Positions 11,718-20,148 of a stretch of DNA of 64,000 bases are shown in pieces. The position numbers and the translations under genes were made by a program. The stretch is from Candidatus Polarisedimenticolia bacterium (GTDB taxonomy: Bacteria > Acidobacteriota > Polarisedimenticolia > Gp22-AA2), in assembly GCA_036001465.1 (NCBI GenBank), contig DASYUH010000041.1, positions 47,024-111,023 of the forward strand, written 5' to 3'. The notes under the pieces were generated by a model, which was not told the origin of the DNA, ran no database searches, and saw only the letters and a program-made list of their open reading frames with translations. The first letter of the stretch is position 1. The number at the start of each line of letters is the position of its first letter.

Positions 11718-12185
11718 CTACTTCGTTTCCAGGGCGATGTGGAACTGGTCGGCCTGCTCGATGCGCCCGGTGACATCCTTGAAATCGACGGTGAACTGGG
11801 TCGTCTCACCGGGGTCGATCGTCCCGAGGGTGGTGCCGGCGGTTCCGGCGCCGATCAGGCGGGAATCCCGATCGTAGATCGCCACCGCGATTCCCACGCT
11901 CGCCTGGTGGGACGATCCGTTGACCACCTTGACGTTCGCCTTGTACCCGGCCTTGACCCGCATGATCGTGGCCGGCCATTCGAAGCGGATCGAGTCGGCG
12001 CGCACGTCCCCGACGCCCAGGTCGAGCGTCAGCAGCTTGTTCCCTTCGAACTTGTACCGCGCCGAGTTGGTGTCCGCGCCGGCGGGCGCGAGGGCCGCCG
12101 CCGCCGCGACGATGACGAGCAGGGCGAGGCGCAGGGACTGCGCCGCCCGCGAGCAGGATCGTGCCGGTACGCGCGCGAGGCTCAT
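11718..12185 (-). CDS. Uncharacterised exported FxLYD-like beta protein
   Basis: A 155-residue protein with a basic start and a hydrophobic signal (LALLVIVAAAAALAPAGA). A single beta-sandwich-like domain follows, containing NVKVVNGSSHQASVGIAVAI, YDRDSRLIGAG and IDPGETTQFTVDF. The order of an alternating strand, YDxxxxLIG and PGE..F resembles FxLYD domains of extracytoplasmic proteins; this is a pattern match by eye. GAGAGGAG precedes ATG 12185. The gene follows the 12196-12594 gene by 10 bases, so the two are likely co-transcribed. Confidence 0.7.
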   Translation of the reverse strand: MSLARVPARSCSRAAQSLRLALLVIVAAAAALAPAGADTNSARYKFEGNKLLTLDLGVGDVRADSIRFEWPATIMRVKAGYKANVKVVNGSSHQASVGIAVAIYDRDSRLIGAGTAGTTLGTIDPGETTQFTVDFKDVTGRIEQADQFHIALETK

Positions 12186-12195
12186 GGCGCTCCTC

Positions 12196-12594
12196 TCATT
12201 CCTGGAACTGGATCTGCTTGACGGACGAGTTGACGATGAAAATGCGGGTGTTGTTCTCCTGCGGATCGGCCGGCAGGAAGAAGAATCCCAGGTTGTTGGC
12301 GGAGTACTCCTCGGTGAACCCCCAGATCGTCTCGCCGTCCCTGAATTCGACGATCGCCTTCTGCCCCTGGGTCCCCTGCGCCGCGAAGCGCTTGGCCCGG
12401 TCGACCTGCCGGCGAGCCGATCCGTAATCCTTCACGTAAAAGAGCGCCTTCAGGTCATCGAGCTTGATCGTCGTCGGGATGCCGCCCCCTTCGCTGGGAA
12501 GAAGATGAAACGTCCCGGCGTCGGGCCTGAAGTCCTGGGTGTAGCCGCGCTGGGTCCTGCCGTCCTTGAAATGGGCCACGACCTTGTCTTCCAT
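12196..12594 (-). CDS. Uncharacterised cytoplasmic protein with two repeated strands
   Basis: A 132-residue protein without signal or membrane segment. Two similar modules are visible. The first begins KVVAHFKDGRTQRGYTQDF (about 4-22), the second KAIVEFRDGETIWGFTEEY (about 80-98), each followed by a segment with FHLLP or FFFLP. This suggests an internal duplication of a small beta unit. The start is ATG 12594, because GGAGGT ends four bases before it; the GTG at 12600 lies within that site. Similar proteins are common as uncharacterised DUFs in this kind of genome, but I cannot name the family with certainty. Confidence 0.75.
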   Translation of the reverse strand: MEDKVVAHFKDGRTQRGYTQDFRPDAGTFHLLPSEGGGIPTTIKLDDLKALFYVKDYGSARRQVDRAKRFAAQGTQGQKAIVEFRDGETIWGFTEEYSANNLGFFFLPADPQENNTRIFIVNSSVKQIQFQE

Positions 12595-12648
12595 CCGCAC
12601 CTCCGTGACGAAGGTCCGCCGCGTTCGGGCGATTACGATTCTGGAATT

Positions 12649-13296
12649 CTACCGGGACGCCGTCATCAGGGCGTTCCCACTCACGCACTGGATGCCCAAA
12701 TTTACCAAGCCCGACGGATCATAGAGAAGTATCTCACAATCTCCGGTGCCGGGGCCCTGGATGAGTTCGATCGAGGTGCCGGGAGGATCGATCGTGGTCT
12801 GGGCGATGAAACCGATCCGGACGAGCATGGTGTCGGCGGTGAGGGTGGTGGCAGGGCAGCCGCTGAATGCGGACACGCCGATGAGCAGGGTCCCCGTTGA
12901 ATTAACCTCCGAGCTGTTGACCTGGCAAGTCGGCGCGCAGGCTTGGCCGCTGCTGCAGCCGCCCAGGATGTTCGGGTCGTACTCGAAGACGCTTCCCACC
13001 TGCACGACGGACGGGTCGAAATGAATCTCGACGGTGTAGGCGTCGAAGGTGATCGGAGCGGCCGCGGTGTACAGCCGGACCTGCACCGTCTCCAGGTCGG
13101 GGAAGCCGGGGTTTTTCGGATCCTTGACGAGATAGACCGCCGGATCGGGCGAGTTGGGGAATGGGTCGATGGTCAGGGTGGCCTCGATCGGCTTGATCCG
13201 GTTCGGATTCGAATCGTTCCCGCCGCAGGCCAGGAGGAGGAGTGCCGGAGCGAGAGCGGCGGCCCACCTCGTCCGGCGTGTCCAGTTTGACGACAT
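12649..13296 (-). CDS. Lipoprotein with cohesin-like domain
   Basis: A 215-residue lipoprotein. The signal MSSNWTRRTRW plus a hydrophobic run ends in the lipobox LLLAC, after which GGNDSNPN begins the mature protein. The body has features of a cohesin-type beta sandwich: VQVRLYTAAAPITFDAYTVE, IHFDPSVVQVG and LVRIGFIAQT. Several cysteines (CSSGQACAPTC) sit in a loop. ATG 13320 is an alternative start, but 13296 gives a normal lipoprotein signal length and follows a GGGAGG (rather far, 12 bases). Cohesin-like modules bind dockerins in cellulosomes but also occur in unrelated secreted proteins. The partner is unknown. Confidence 0.75.
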   Translation of the reverse strand: MSSNWTRRTRWAAALAPALLLLACGGNDSNPNRIKPIEATLTIDPFPNSPDPAVYLVKDPKNPGFPDLETVQVRLYTAAAPITFDAYTVEIHFDPSVVQVGSVFEYDPNILGGCSSGQACAPTCQVNSSEVNSTGTLLIGVSAFSGCPATTLTADTMLVRIGFIAQTTIDPPGTSIELIQGPGTGDCEILLYDPSGLVNLGIQCVSGNALMTASR

Positions 13297-13457
13297 CCTG
13301 AGAATCGGCCTCCCTTTCATGGCGCGCGGGGAGTATACCGGGGCGGCGGGGCACCGGCAAGGACAGAGAGCGGCGCATCCTCCGCCGGTGCTGCGGAGGG
13401 GCCGCAGGGGAACGTCCGCCGGCGGCCGATCCGTCACGGGCCGGCGCCGGGGCTCTC

Positions 13458-13466
13458 TGCTATAAT
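13458..13466 (+). promoter_or_regulatory. Extended -10 promoter of the M16 protease pair
   Basis: TGC followed by a perfect TATAAT (13461-13466), an extended -10 element. No good -35 at the right distance. It would start transcription near 13473, about 54 bases before the M16 start codon. Confidence 0.55.
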
Positions 13467-13526
13467 CCCGCCCCCTGAAACGGGCGCCGTCATCCATGGT
13501 CGGCGCGTGGTCGTCCCGAGGTTCCG

Positions 13527-14873
13527 ATGACGCGAGCCGTTCGCTGTGCCGCCCTGCTGGCCGTCCTTGCGCCCCTGTCGGCCGCGCCGATCCGCGCGCA
13601 GGAAATCCGCTTCAACGTCATTCCGTACCGTCTGGACAACGGGCTCAAGATCCTGGCCCTCGAGGACCACACCGTCCCGGCGCTGAGCTACTACACCTTC
13701 TTCCGGGTCGGATCGCGCGACGAGCGGCCGGGCCGGACCGGCGTCTCGCACCTGTTCGAGCACATGATGTTCAACGGGACGAAGAAATTCGGCGCCGGGG
13801 TCTTCGACCGCATGCTCGAGTCCAAGGGCGGGGCCTCGAACGCCTTCACCACCAGCGACATCACGGTGTACTTCGAGAACCTGCCGTCCGAGGCGCTCGA
13901 CATGGTGGTCGAGCTCGAGGCGGATCGCATGGCCGGTCTCGCCGTCACCGAAGAGAGCCTGGCCAAGGAACGGGAGGTCGTGAAGGAGGAGCGACGCCTG
14001 CGCACCGACAACGACGTGGAGGGATCGCTCTGGGAGCTCCTCCAGGGGACGGCCTACCTGGCGCACTCCTATCAGTGGCCGGTCGTCGGATGGATGCCGG
14101 ATCTCGACGCCATCACGGTCAAGGACTGCGAGGAGTACTTCCGGGTCCACTACGCTCCGAACAACGCCACCATCATCCTGGTGGGCGACTTCAAGCCGGA
14201 CCGGGCCATCGGCCTGATCAGCAAGGCGTACGGATCGATCCCGGCCCAGCCGGCGGCGCCTCCACCCGTCGCCAACGAGCCGGAGCAGAAAGGGGAGCGC
14301 CGCGCCCTCCTCAGGCGCGCCGCGCAGCTTCCCGCCGTGGCGTTCGCCTACCACGTGCCCGCGTCGTCCTCCGACGATCTGTTCGCCCTCGATCTCCTGC
14401 AGATCATCCTGGGAGGAGGGGAGTCGTCCCGGCTGGTGAGGCGCCTGGTGTACGAAAAGGAGCTGGCCACGCGCGTGGACGTCGAGAACATGTGGAGGAT
14501 CGACCCGGGGCTGTTCGTGATCTACGCGGAGGCCAAGCCGGGCGTGACGCCGGAGGCGCTCGAGGCCGCCCTGAGCGCCGAGATCGATCTCGCCGGGAAG
14601 CAGGAGGCGGGGGCCTCCGAGCTGCAGAAGGCGAAGAACATCCGCACCACGTCCCAGGTCAAGGCCCTCAAGACCAACGGCGGCAAGGCGGAGCAGCTCG
14701 GGCTGTTCGAGACCTACCTCGGGTCGCACACGCGGCTGTTCACCGTCCTGAAGAGCTACGAGGCGGTGACCGCCGCGGGCGTGATGAAGACGGCGGCGCG
14801 CTACCTGAGGCCCGACAACCGGACGATCGTGACCGTCGTGCCGGAAGGAGCCGGCGAGGAGGCGAAGCCATGA
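13527..14873 (+). CDS. M16 family zinc protease, catalytic subunit
   Basis: A 448-residue exported pitrilysin-family (M16) protease. A signal peptide ends near IRAQ (about residue 25). The inverted zinc motif HLFEH (His75-His79) is complete, and the third ligand glutamate lies in EREVVKEE (about 150-155). A second, non-catalytic M16 half follows with GGGESSRLVRRLVYEKELA. The neighbour downstream overlaps by ATGA and is a homologue without the zinc motif, the usual arrangement of heterodimeric M16B peptidases. It likely degrades peptides in the periplasm or on the surface. Transcription is from the TATAAT at 13461. Confidence 0.92.
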   Translation: MTRAVRCAALLAVLAPLSAAPIRAQEIRFNVIPYRLDNGLKILALEDHTVPALSYYTFFRVGSRDERPGRTGVSHLFEHMMFNGTKKFGAGVFDRMLESKGGASNAFTTSDITVYFENLPSEALDMVVELEADRMAGLAVTEESLAKEREVVKEERRLRTDNDVEGSLWELLQGTAYLAHSYQWPVVGWMPDLDAITVKDCEEYFRVHYAPNNATIILVGDFKPDRAIGLISKAYGSIPAQPAAPPPVANEPEQKGERRALLRRAAQLPAVAFAYHVPASSSDDLFALDLLQIILGGGESSRLVRRLVYEKELATRVDVENMWRIDPGLFVIYAEAKPGVTPEALEAALSAEIDLAGKQEAGASELQKAKNIRTTSQVKALKTNGGKAEQLGLFETYLGSHTRLFTVLKSYEAVTAAGVMKTAARYLRPDNRTIVTVVPEGAGEEAKP

Positions 14874-16342
14874 GCGGGCCGGGCCGTCTGCGCGGGGCCG
14901 CCTGGGCGCTCGCGCTTCTGGGCTCGGGGCCGATCGGGGCGTTCGCCGCCCCGCCTTCCGTCCCTCCGAAGCCGTCCGCCACGGCGGCGGCCTCCGGCTT
15001 CCACGTGCCGTCTCCGGCGCGCACCATCCTGAAGAACGGCCTGACCGTCCTGGTCCTCGAGCGCCGCACGATTCCGCTGGTGCAACTCCGCCTGATGGTG
15101 AAATCGGGATCGACATCCGATCCCGCCGGCAAGGAGGGGACCGCGGCGCTCACGGCGCGGCTCCTCAAGCGGGGGACGAAGGCCCGCCCCGCCGGACAGT
15201 TCTTCGAAGAGGTGGAGTTCGTCGGCGGATCGATCGACACGATGGCGGGCCTGGACGCCTCCTACGTCTGGGGCGAGTTCGCCACCCGGGACCTCGAGGT
15301 GGCTTTCAATCTCTTCTCCGACCTGGTCCTGAACCCGGCGTTCCGCCCCGAGGAATTCGAGAAGGAGAAGCGTCTGGCCCTGGCCGACCTCGTCGATTCC
15401 CTCGACGATCCGGGGCGCGTGGCGCAGCGGGCGTTCGCCGCCTGGCTCTACGGATCCCACCCGTACGGGCGGCCGGTGGATGGCACGCAGCGCTCCGTGA
15501 CCGCGATCTCCCGGGACGACGCGGCGTCCTTCTACGAGTCGCGCTATGCGCCCAACAATGCCGTCTTGGCGATCGTCGGCGATGTCGACGCGGCGCAGGC
15601 GGCCCGGAGCGCCGAGCGCTATTTCTCGGCCTGGAAGAAGAAGACGGTCACCGCGGCCGCGGTCGCCGAGGCCGCGGGCGTCAAGGGCCGCAAGGTCCTT
15701 CTCGTGGACAAGCCGGACGCCACCCAGAGCCAGATCCGCTTCGGCAACGTGGGGATTCGCCGCGCCGACCCCGACTACGTGCCCCTGATCGTCGGCAACA
15801 CGGTCCTGGGAGGGGGCTTCACGTCCTGGCTGACGAACGAGGTGCGGGTGAAACGCGGACTCACCTATTCGATCGCGAGCCGCGTCGAGGCGCTGCGTTC
15901 CTCGGGGAGCATCTTCGTCTCGACGTTTTCCCGGAACGCCAGCGTGCTCGAGACGATCCAGGTCGCCCTCGAGCAGGTGCGCCGCCTGCGCGGCGGGGAC
16001 CTTCCGCCGGAGGATCTCGACAAGTCGCGCAGCTACCTGGCCGGCCTCTACCCGCTGCGCATCGAGAGCCCCGAGGACCTGGCGGCCGAGATCCTGAACG
16101 TCGATCTCTTCGGTCTCGAGCCGGACTTCATCAACCAGTACCAGAAGCGCGTCCGCTCGACCGCGGCCGACGCGGTCAAGCGGGTCGCCGCCAGGCGGCT
16201 GCCGATGGACGATCTGGCCATCGTCGTGGTCGGTCCGGCCCAGGCGCTCAGGAAGGACCTCGCGACGCTGGGACCGGTCACCGTTCGTCCGATTCAGTCC
16301 GCCCTGGACGGCGGGGGGGCTGCCGCGCCGGCGCGGCCGTAG
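14870..16342 (+). CDS. M16 family protease-like protein, non-catalytic subunit
   Basis: A 490-residue homologue of the upstream gene. A signal peptide (about 1-25) is followed by ILKNGLTVLVLERRTIPLV and a segment GTAALTARLLKRGTKA that stands exactly where the zinc motif should be but has no His or Glu ligands. The C-terminal half keeps GGGFTSWLTNEVRVKRGLTY, with the Arg...Tyr pair used for substrate binding in the inactive subunit of M16B dimers. Its ATG overlaps the stop of the catalytic gene. I infer a two-subunit protease. Confidence 0.9.
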   Translation: MSGPGRLRGAAWALALLGSGPIGAFAAPPSVPPKPSATAAASGFHVPSPARTILKNGLTVLVLERRTIPLVQLRLMVKSGSTSDPAGKEGTAALTARLLKRGTKARPAGQFFEEVEFVGGSIDTMAGLDASYVWGEFATRDLEVAFNLFSDLVLNPAFRPEEFEKEKRLALADLVDSLDDPGRVAQRAFAAWLYGSHPYGRPVDGTQRSVTAISRDDAASFYESRYAPNNAVLAIVGDVDAAQAARSAERYFSAWKKKTVTAAAVAEAAGVKGRKVLLVDKPDATQSQIRFGNVGIRRADPDYVPLIVGNTVLGGGFTSWLTNEVRVKRGLTYSIASRVEALRSSGSIFVSTFSRNASVLETIQVALEQVRRLRGGDLPPEDLDKSRSYLAGLYPLRIESPEDLAAEILNVDLFGLEPDFINQYQKRVRSTAADAVKRVAARRLPMDDLAIVVVGPAQALRKDLATLGPVTVRPIQSALDGGGAAAPARP

Positions 16343-16392
16343 GACCCTGTCCGAGCATTCGGCCGGGCGCCTGGCTCCTGCCGGATGCCCGT

Positions 16393-18300
16393 TCAGCGCC
16401 CGGCCGTTCCCTGGGCCAGGGCGAGCCCCTGCTGCGCGAGGAGCGAGCCCGGCTGGACCTGAAGGGCCCGCTGGAATCGGGCGGCCGCCTCGCGACGCTC
16501 GCCGCGCGCCAGGCGGATCCAGCCCAGGTGCAGGTAGATGTGGAAGAGGGGCGGGTTCTCGGTCAGGATGCGGAGCTCGTCCTCCTTCGCCTCGGCCTCC
16601 CGCCCGACACCCAGGAGGGCGTCGATCCGCATGACCCGCGCGATGTAGGAGCGCCCGCTCCGGAGCGCCCGCTCCGCTTCCACGAGCGCAGCGGCCGCCT
16701 CCTCGCGCCGGATGGTGCCGCCGCGATAGAGCGCCGGATCGAGCAGGGGGTGCCCGTCCCGGGTCAGCGTCTGCGCCCACGGTCCCCCCTCCTCGAGATA
16801 GATGACCGCCACGTCGTCGAAATAGGCCGGCGTCCATCTCTTCAGGCGGTGCACCGCAGCGGCCGCCGTCATCATCCCCTGGTTGGGCCACTCCAGGAGG
16901 ATCGCCCCGGCCTGAATGCGCTCGAGCATCGCCTCGAGGGCGTCGGCGTCGGTCAAGGCGCGCGTGTACTCGCGGTAGAGCTCCTCGCCGTACACATCGT
17001 TGCGCGAGTCCATTCCCACGCGTATCTTCGGATAGAGGCGGTAGACCAGGTAGGCCCCCGCCGAGTAGGTGTTGAAGAGGCCGCCGCGCATCCCGATCGA
17101 TTCGAGGTAGTCGGCCGCCCCCACGGGGACGTTGCGCCCCAGGCCGAGTCCCATGTTCCTGCGAAGCGACGGACCGTAGGCGTATCCGAAGACGGCGAAC
17201 CAGGCCGCCAGGCCCAGGAGAAGGGCGCCGATCCACGGGAGGGGCAGCGCCCGCCTGGGCGCGGACGGGGCCCGCTCCGGGAGCCAGGCCGCCACGCTTC
17301 CGCAGGCGGCCGCGACTCCCGGCATGCTGGCCAGCGCAAAATCGGCCACGTTCCGGTTCATCCGCAGGGACAGGACCAGGAACAGGACGAACACGATGGC
17401 CGCGAAGCTGGCGGGCGGCGGCGACTCGGGTCGGCCGCGCGCCCGAACGTAGGACAGACCCAGCACCGCCCCACCGAAAACGATCCAGACGAGGTAGTAG
17501 CGCGCCATGTACGTGGAGGCGAAGGGGCTCCCGAAAGGCGGCAGCCACTCGTAAATCTCCCCCATGAACCCGCTGCCGGTGAGCTGGAAGGGGAAGCGGA
17601 GGAGGCCCGGGCCGTAGGGATTCAGGAGCGACGCGGCGGCGAGTCCCGGGGCCAGGAGCCCCAGCGACCAGGCCTCCCGGCTCGGGGGCCGCATCGGGTC
17701 CACGGGAGCCGCACCGGTCCGGCTGTCGATCGCGGCCGCCAGCGCCGCGGCCGCCACGAGGATCGGCCCCAGGATGAAACCGCCATGCAGGTTGGCCCAC
17801 GCAACCTGAAGCGGGACGAAGGCCAGAAGCGGAGCCGGGACGCCCGCGCGCCGGCGCGCCAGGAGCCACAGAAAGGCGGCTGTCATGAGAAACGTGAAGA
17901 GGTGGGGCCGCTCCATGAAGCGCGCCGCGGCCAGGATCATCACGAAGGCCAGGCAGGACAGGGAGGCCGCCGGCGAGGCCCCGAGGCGGCGCGCCGCCGC
18001 ATGGAGGAGGCCCGCCACGCCCATGGCCACGATCACCTTCATGAGGACGAGACCGTTGAACCCGAACGCTTCCTGCACCAGCCGGAAGAGCACCCCGGCG
18101 AGCCATTCGTGCGCCACGTACGGCCGGCCTTGGGCGAGGGCCGAGTAGTCGTCGGTGCGCGGCACGGTGTGGGTCTTGAGGACGATGTCGCCCGTCTTGA
18201 GGTGCAGGAACAGGTCGTTGTTGGTGATCGGCGTGAGGTTCAGGGCGAGGAGGAGCAGGGCCAGGGCCGTGAGAGCGGCCGCCTCGCCGCGCCGGTTCAC
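16393..18300 (-). CDS. Polytopic membrane protein with C-terminal TPR-like repeats
   Basis: A 635-residue protein with about ten hydrophobic helices over residues 8-400. The first external loop holds TNNDLFLHLKTGD, RTDDYSALAQGRPY and AHEWL. That layout is seen in GT-C-fold membrane glycosyltransferase-like proteins, where an early acidic residue is catalytic. The C-terminus (about 540-635) is helical and repeat-like (HLGWIRLARGERREAAARFQ), resembling TPR units. The start is GTG 18300, one base after the yqeY stop. A role in envelope glycan assembly is a guess; no donor or acceptor can be named. Confidence 0.7.
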   Translation of the reverse strand: MNRRGEAAALTALALLLLALNLTPITNNDLFLHLKTGDIVLKTHTVPRTDDYSALAQGRPYVAHEWLAGVLFRLVQEAFGFNGLVLMKVIVAMGVAGLLHAAARRLGASPAASLSCLAFVMILAAARFMERPHLFTFLMTAAFLWLLARRRAGVPAPLLAFVPLQVAWANLHGGFILGPILVAAAALAAAIDSRTGAAPVDPMRPPSREAWSLGLLAPGLAAASLLNPYGPGLLRFPFQLTGSGFMGEIYEWLPPFGSPFASTYMARYYLVWIVFGGAVLGLSYVRARGRPESPPPASFAAIVFVLFLVLSLRMNRNVADFALASMPGVAAACGSVAAWLPERAPSAPRRALPLPWIGALLLGLAAWFAVFGYAYGPSLRRNMGLGLGRNVPVGAADYLESIGMRGGLFNTYSAGAYLVYRLYPKIRVGMDSRNDVYGEELYREYTRALTDADALEAMLERIQAGAILLEWPNQGMMTAAAAVHRLKRWTPAYFDDVAVIYLEEGGPWAQTLTRDGHPLLDPALYRGGTIRREEAAAALVEAERALRSGRSYIARVMRIDALLGVGREAEAKEDELRILTENPPLFHIYLHLGWIRLARGERREAAARFQRALQVQPGSLLAQQGLALAQGTAGR

Positions 18301-18301
18301 G

Positions 18302-18739
18302 CTACTTCAGACGCGAGGCGATGAGGGCGTTCACGGTCTTGCCGTCGGCCCGCCCGCGGTGCCGGGCCATGAACTCCTTCATCGCCCGCCCCAGGTCCTG
18401 CTTCGAGGTGATACCGAGCTCCTGCAGCAGGCCGTCCACGGCCTGCGCCGTCTCCTCGGGAGTCATGCCGGCCGGGAGGTAGCGCTCGATGATCGCGATC
18501 TCGTCCTTTTCCTTGTCCGCCAGGTCCTTGCGGCCACCCTTCTCGTACTGCTCGATCGAATCGCGCCGCGTCTTCACTCCGCGCTTGAGGATGGCGACGT
18601 AGTCGTCGTCGGTCAGATCGCGCTTCGCCTCGATGCGCGCGTACTGCACCTGCGAGATCAGCATGCGCAGGGTGGACATGGTGATCGAGTCCTTCTGGCG
18701 GATCGCCTGGGTCAGGTCGGCCTTCAGCCTGTCGATCAT
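18302..18739 (-). CDS. yqeY: GatB/YqeY domain protein
   Basis: A 145-residue stand-alone YqeY protein. Its helical tail domain is shared with the C-terminus of the amidotransferase subunit GatB. Characteristic segments are RLKADLTQAIRQKDSITMST, LRMLISQVQYARIEAKRDLT, RRDSIEQYEKGGRKDLADKE and EIAIIERYLPAGMTPEE. The family is often beside rpsU or dnaG but not here. A GGAGGAG site precedes ATG 18739. It may act on tRNA-dependent amidation or be a general RNA-binding accessory; the role is not settled for any member. Confidence 0.93.
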   Translation of the reverse strand: MIDRLKADLTQAIRQKDSITMSTLRMLISQVQYARIEAKRDLTDDDYVAILKRGVKTRRDSIEQYEKGGRKDLADKEKDEIAIIERYLPAGMTPEETAQAVDGLLQELGITSKQDLGRAMKEFMARHRGRADGKTVNALIASRLK

Positions 18740-18790
18740 GGGCTCCTCCGGCGGCGACGGCGGCGAGCCCGGCCCCCGCGCCGACCCGCA

Positions 18791-20092
18791 TCATAGGCGC
18801 TCGCCGGCCGATCGTCCAGAGGGAAAGCTCTCGGGGGCCGCCCGCTCGGCGGCGCGGCGGCCGCGTTCCACGTCGACCCCGAGCATCAGCACGAGACCGG
18901 CCAGGACGATGACGGAGAGGGACAGCACCGCCGGGCGCTCGCTGCCGAAACCGGAGGCGACGGAACCGTAGAGCAGGGGACCGACCACCGCGGAGACTTT
19001 TCCGGTCAGGGCGAAGAAGCCGAAGAACTCGGCGTTCCGGCCGGGGGGAATGAGCAGTCCCATCAGGCTCCGGCTGGCGGTCTGGGTCGATCCCATGCCG
19101 ATCGACGCCAGGACGGCCACGGCGAAGAACTGCGCCACGCCCCGGGCGGCGTAGGCGCCGGCGATCGTCGCGATCCACAGGACGAGCGTGGCCAGGATCG
19201 TCGGCTTGGCCCCCCAGCGGTCCACCAGGAATCCGGCGGCAAACGTGCCGGCGAAGGCGGTGATCTGGGTCACGATGAAGAGCATCATCACCTGGTGCAT
19301 GGTGAAGCCGATGACGTGCATGGCGTAGATCGCCGAGAAGGCGATCACCGTCGTGACGGCGTCGTTGTAGACGAGAAACGCCAGGAGAAACCGGAACAGA
19401 TCGCCGAGCGCGCGCACGTGCCGGAAGGTATCGCGCAGGCGCCTGATCCCCTCCCGGGCCACGACGCCGAGCCGCGCCGGACGGCGGGGCGCGCGCTCCC
19501 TGAGAAGCGCCAGGATCGGCAGGGTGAAGAGGAGGTGGAACAGCGCCACCACGAGGAAGGTGATGCGGTACCGGCCCGCCCCCTCGGAGAGGCCGGCGCT
19601 CGTGAAAGGGTAGGCCAGGAGGAGCGCCGCCAGTCCGCCCAGGTACCCGATCGCCCAGCCGTAGCCCGAGATCCGGCCCATCCTCTGGTCGTCCGCGATC
19701 TCGGGGAGAAACCCGTTGTAGAACACGTGCGCCCCTTCGAAGCCGGCGTTGGCCAGAATGAAGAGCAGCATTCCCGACGCGACGTCCCCCCGGCCGACCG
19801 TGTACAGAAGCGCGGTGAAGACGATGCAGGTCCCCGCGAAGATTCCGAGCAGGAGCTTCTTGCGCCCGGAGGCGTCGGCCATCGCCCCCAGCACCGGCGA
19901 CACCAGGGCCACCAGGATCATCGAGAGGGCCACCGACAGGCCCCAATAGAAGTCGGCCCCTGCGCCGAGGTGTCCCGCCACCACGGTCCTGAAATAGAGG
20001 CTGTAGGCCACCGTGACGATCAGGGTGGTGAACGACGAGTCGGCGAAGTCGTACAGGCACCAGGAGACGATCTCGATCCGGCTGGCCTTCAC
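18791..20092 (-). CDS. MFS transporter of the UMF1/Atg22-like family
   Basis: A 433-residue integral membrane protein with about 12 helices. The N-terminus EIVSWCLYDFADSSFTTLIV is the signature of the Atg22-like/UMF1 branch of major facilitators, as are GAMADASGRKK (loop 2-3), FYNGFLPEIADDQRMGRISG and GYGWAIGYLGG. Yeast Atg22 exports amino acids from the vacuole; bacterial substrates are unknown. The start is GTG 20092 with GGAGG before it. It is transcribed divergently from the CcmH-like gene. Confidence 0.88.
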   Translation of the reverse strand: MKASRIEIVSWCLYDFADSSFTTLIVTVAYSLYFRTVVAGHLGAGADFYWGLSVALSMILVALVSPVLGAMADASGRKKLLLGIFAGTCIVFTALLYTVGRGDVASGMLLFILANAGFEGAHVFYNGFLPEIADDQRMGRISGYGWAIGYLGGLAALLLAYPFTSAGLSEGAGRYRITFLVVALFHLLFTLPILALLRERAPRRPARLGVVAREGIRRLRDTFRHVRALGDLFRFLLAFLVYNDAVTTVIAFSAIYAMHVIGFTMHQVMMLFIVTQITAFAGTFAAGFLVDRWGAKPTILATLVLWIATIAGAYAARGVAQFFAVAVLASIGMGSTQTASRSLMGLLIPPGRNAEFFGFFALTGKVSAVVGPLLYGSVASGFGSERPAVLSLSVIVLAGLVLMLGVDVERGRRAAERAAPESFPSGRSAGERL

Positions 20093-20106
20093 GGGGATGC
20101 CTCCAC

Positions 20107-20112
20107 TATAAT
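20107..20112 (+). promoter_or_regulatory. -10 element for the CcmH-like gene
   Basis: A perfect TATAAT, 36 bases before the start codon at 20149. No convincing -35 at 17 bases. The site lies inside the short divergent spacer shared with the MFS gene. Confidence 0.35.
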
Positions 20113-20148
20113 GCGACGCCTTGTCAGGCTGCCGGGCCGGAGGATGGG

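Noticed and set aside
14801..18106. 1101-residue minus-strand open frame
   Set aside because: Shadow of the M16 genes and an out-of-frame reading of the membrane protein gene.
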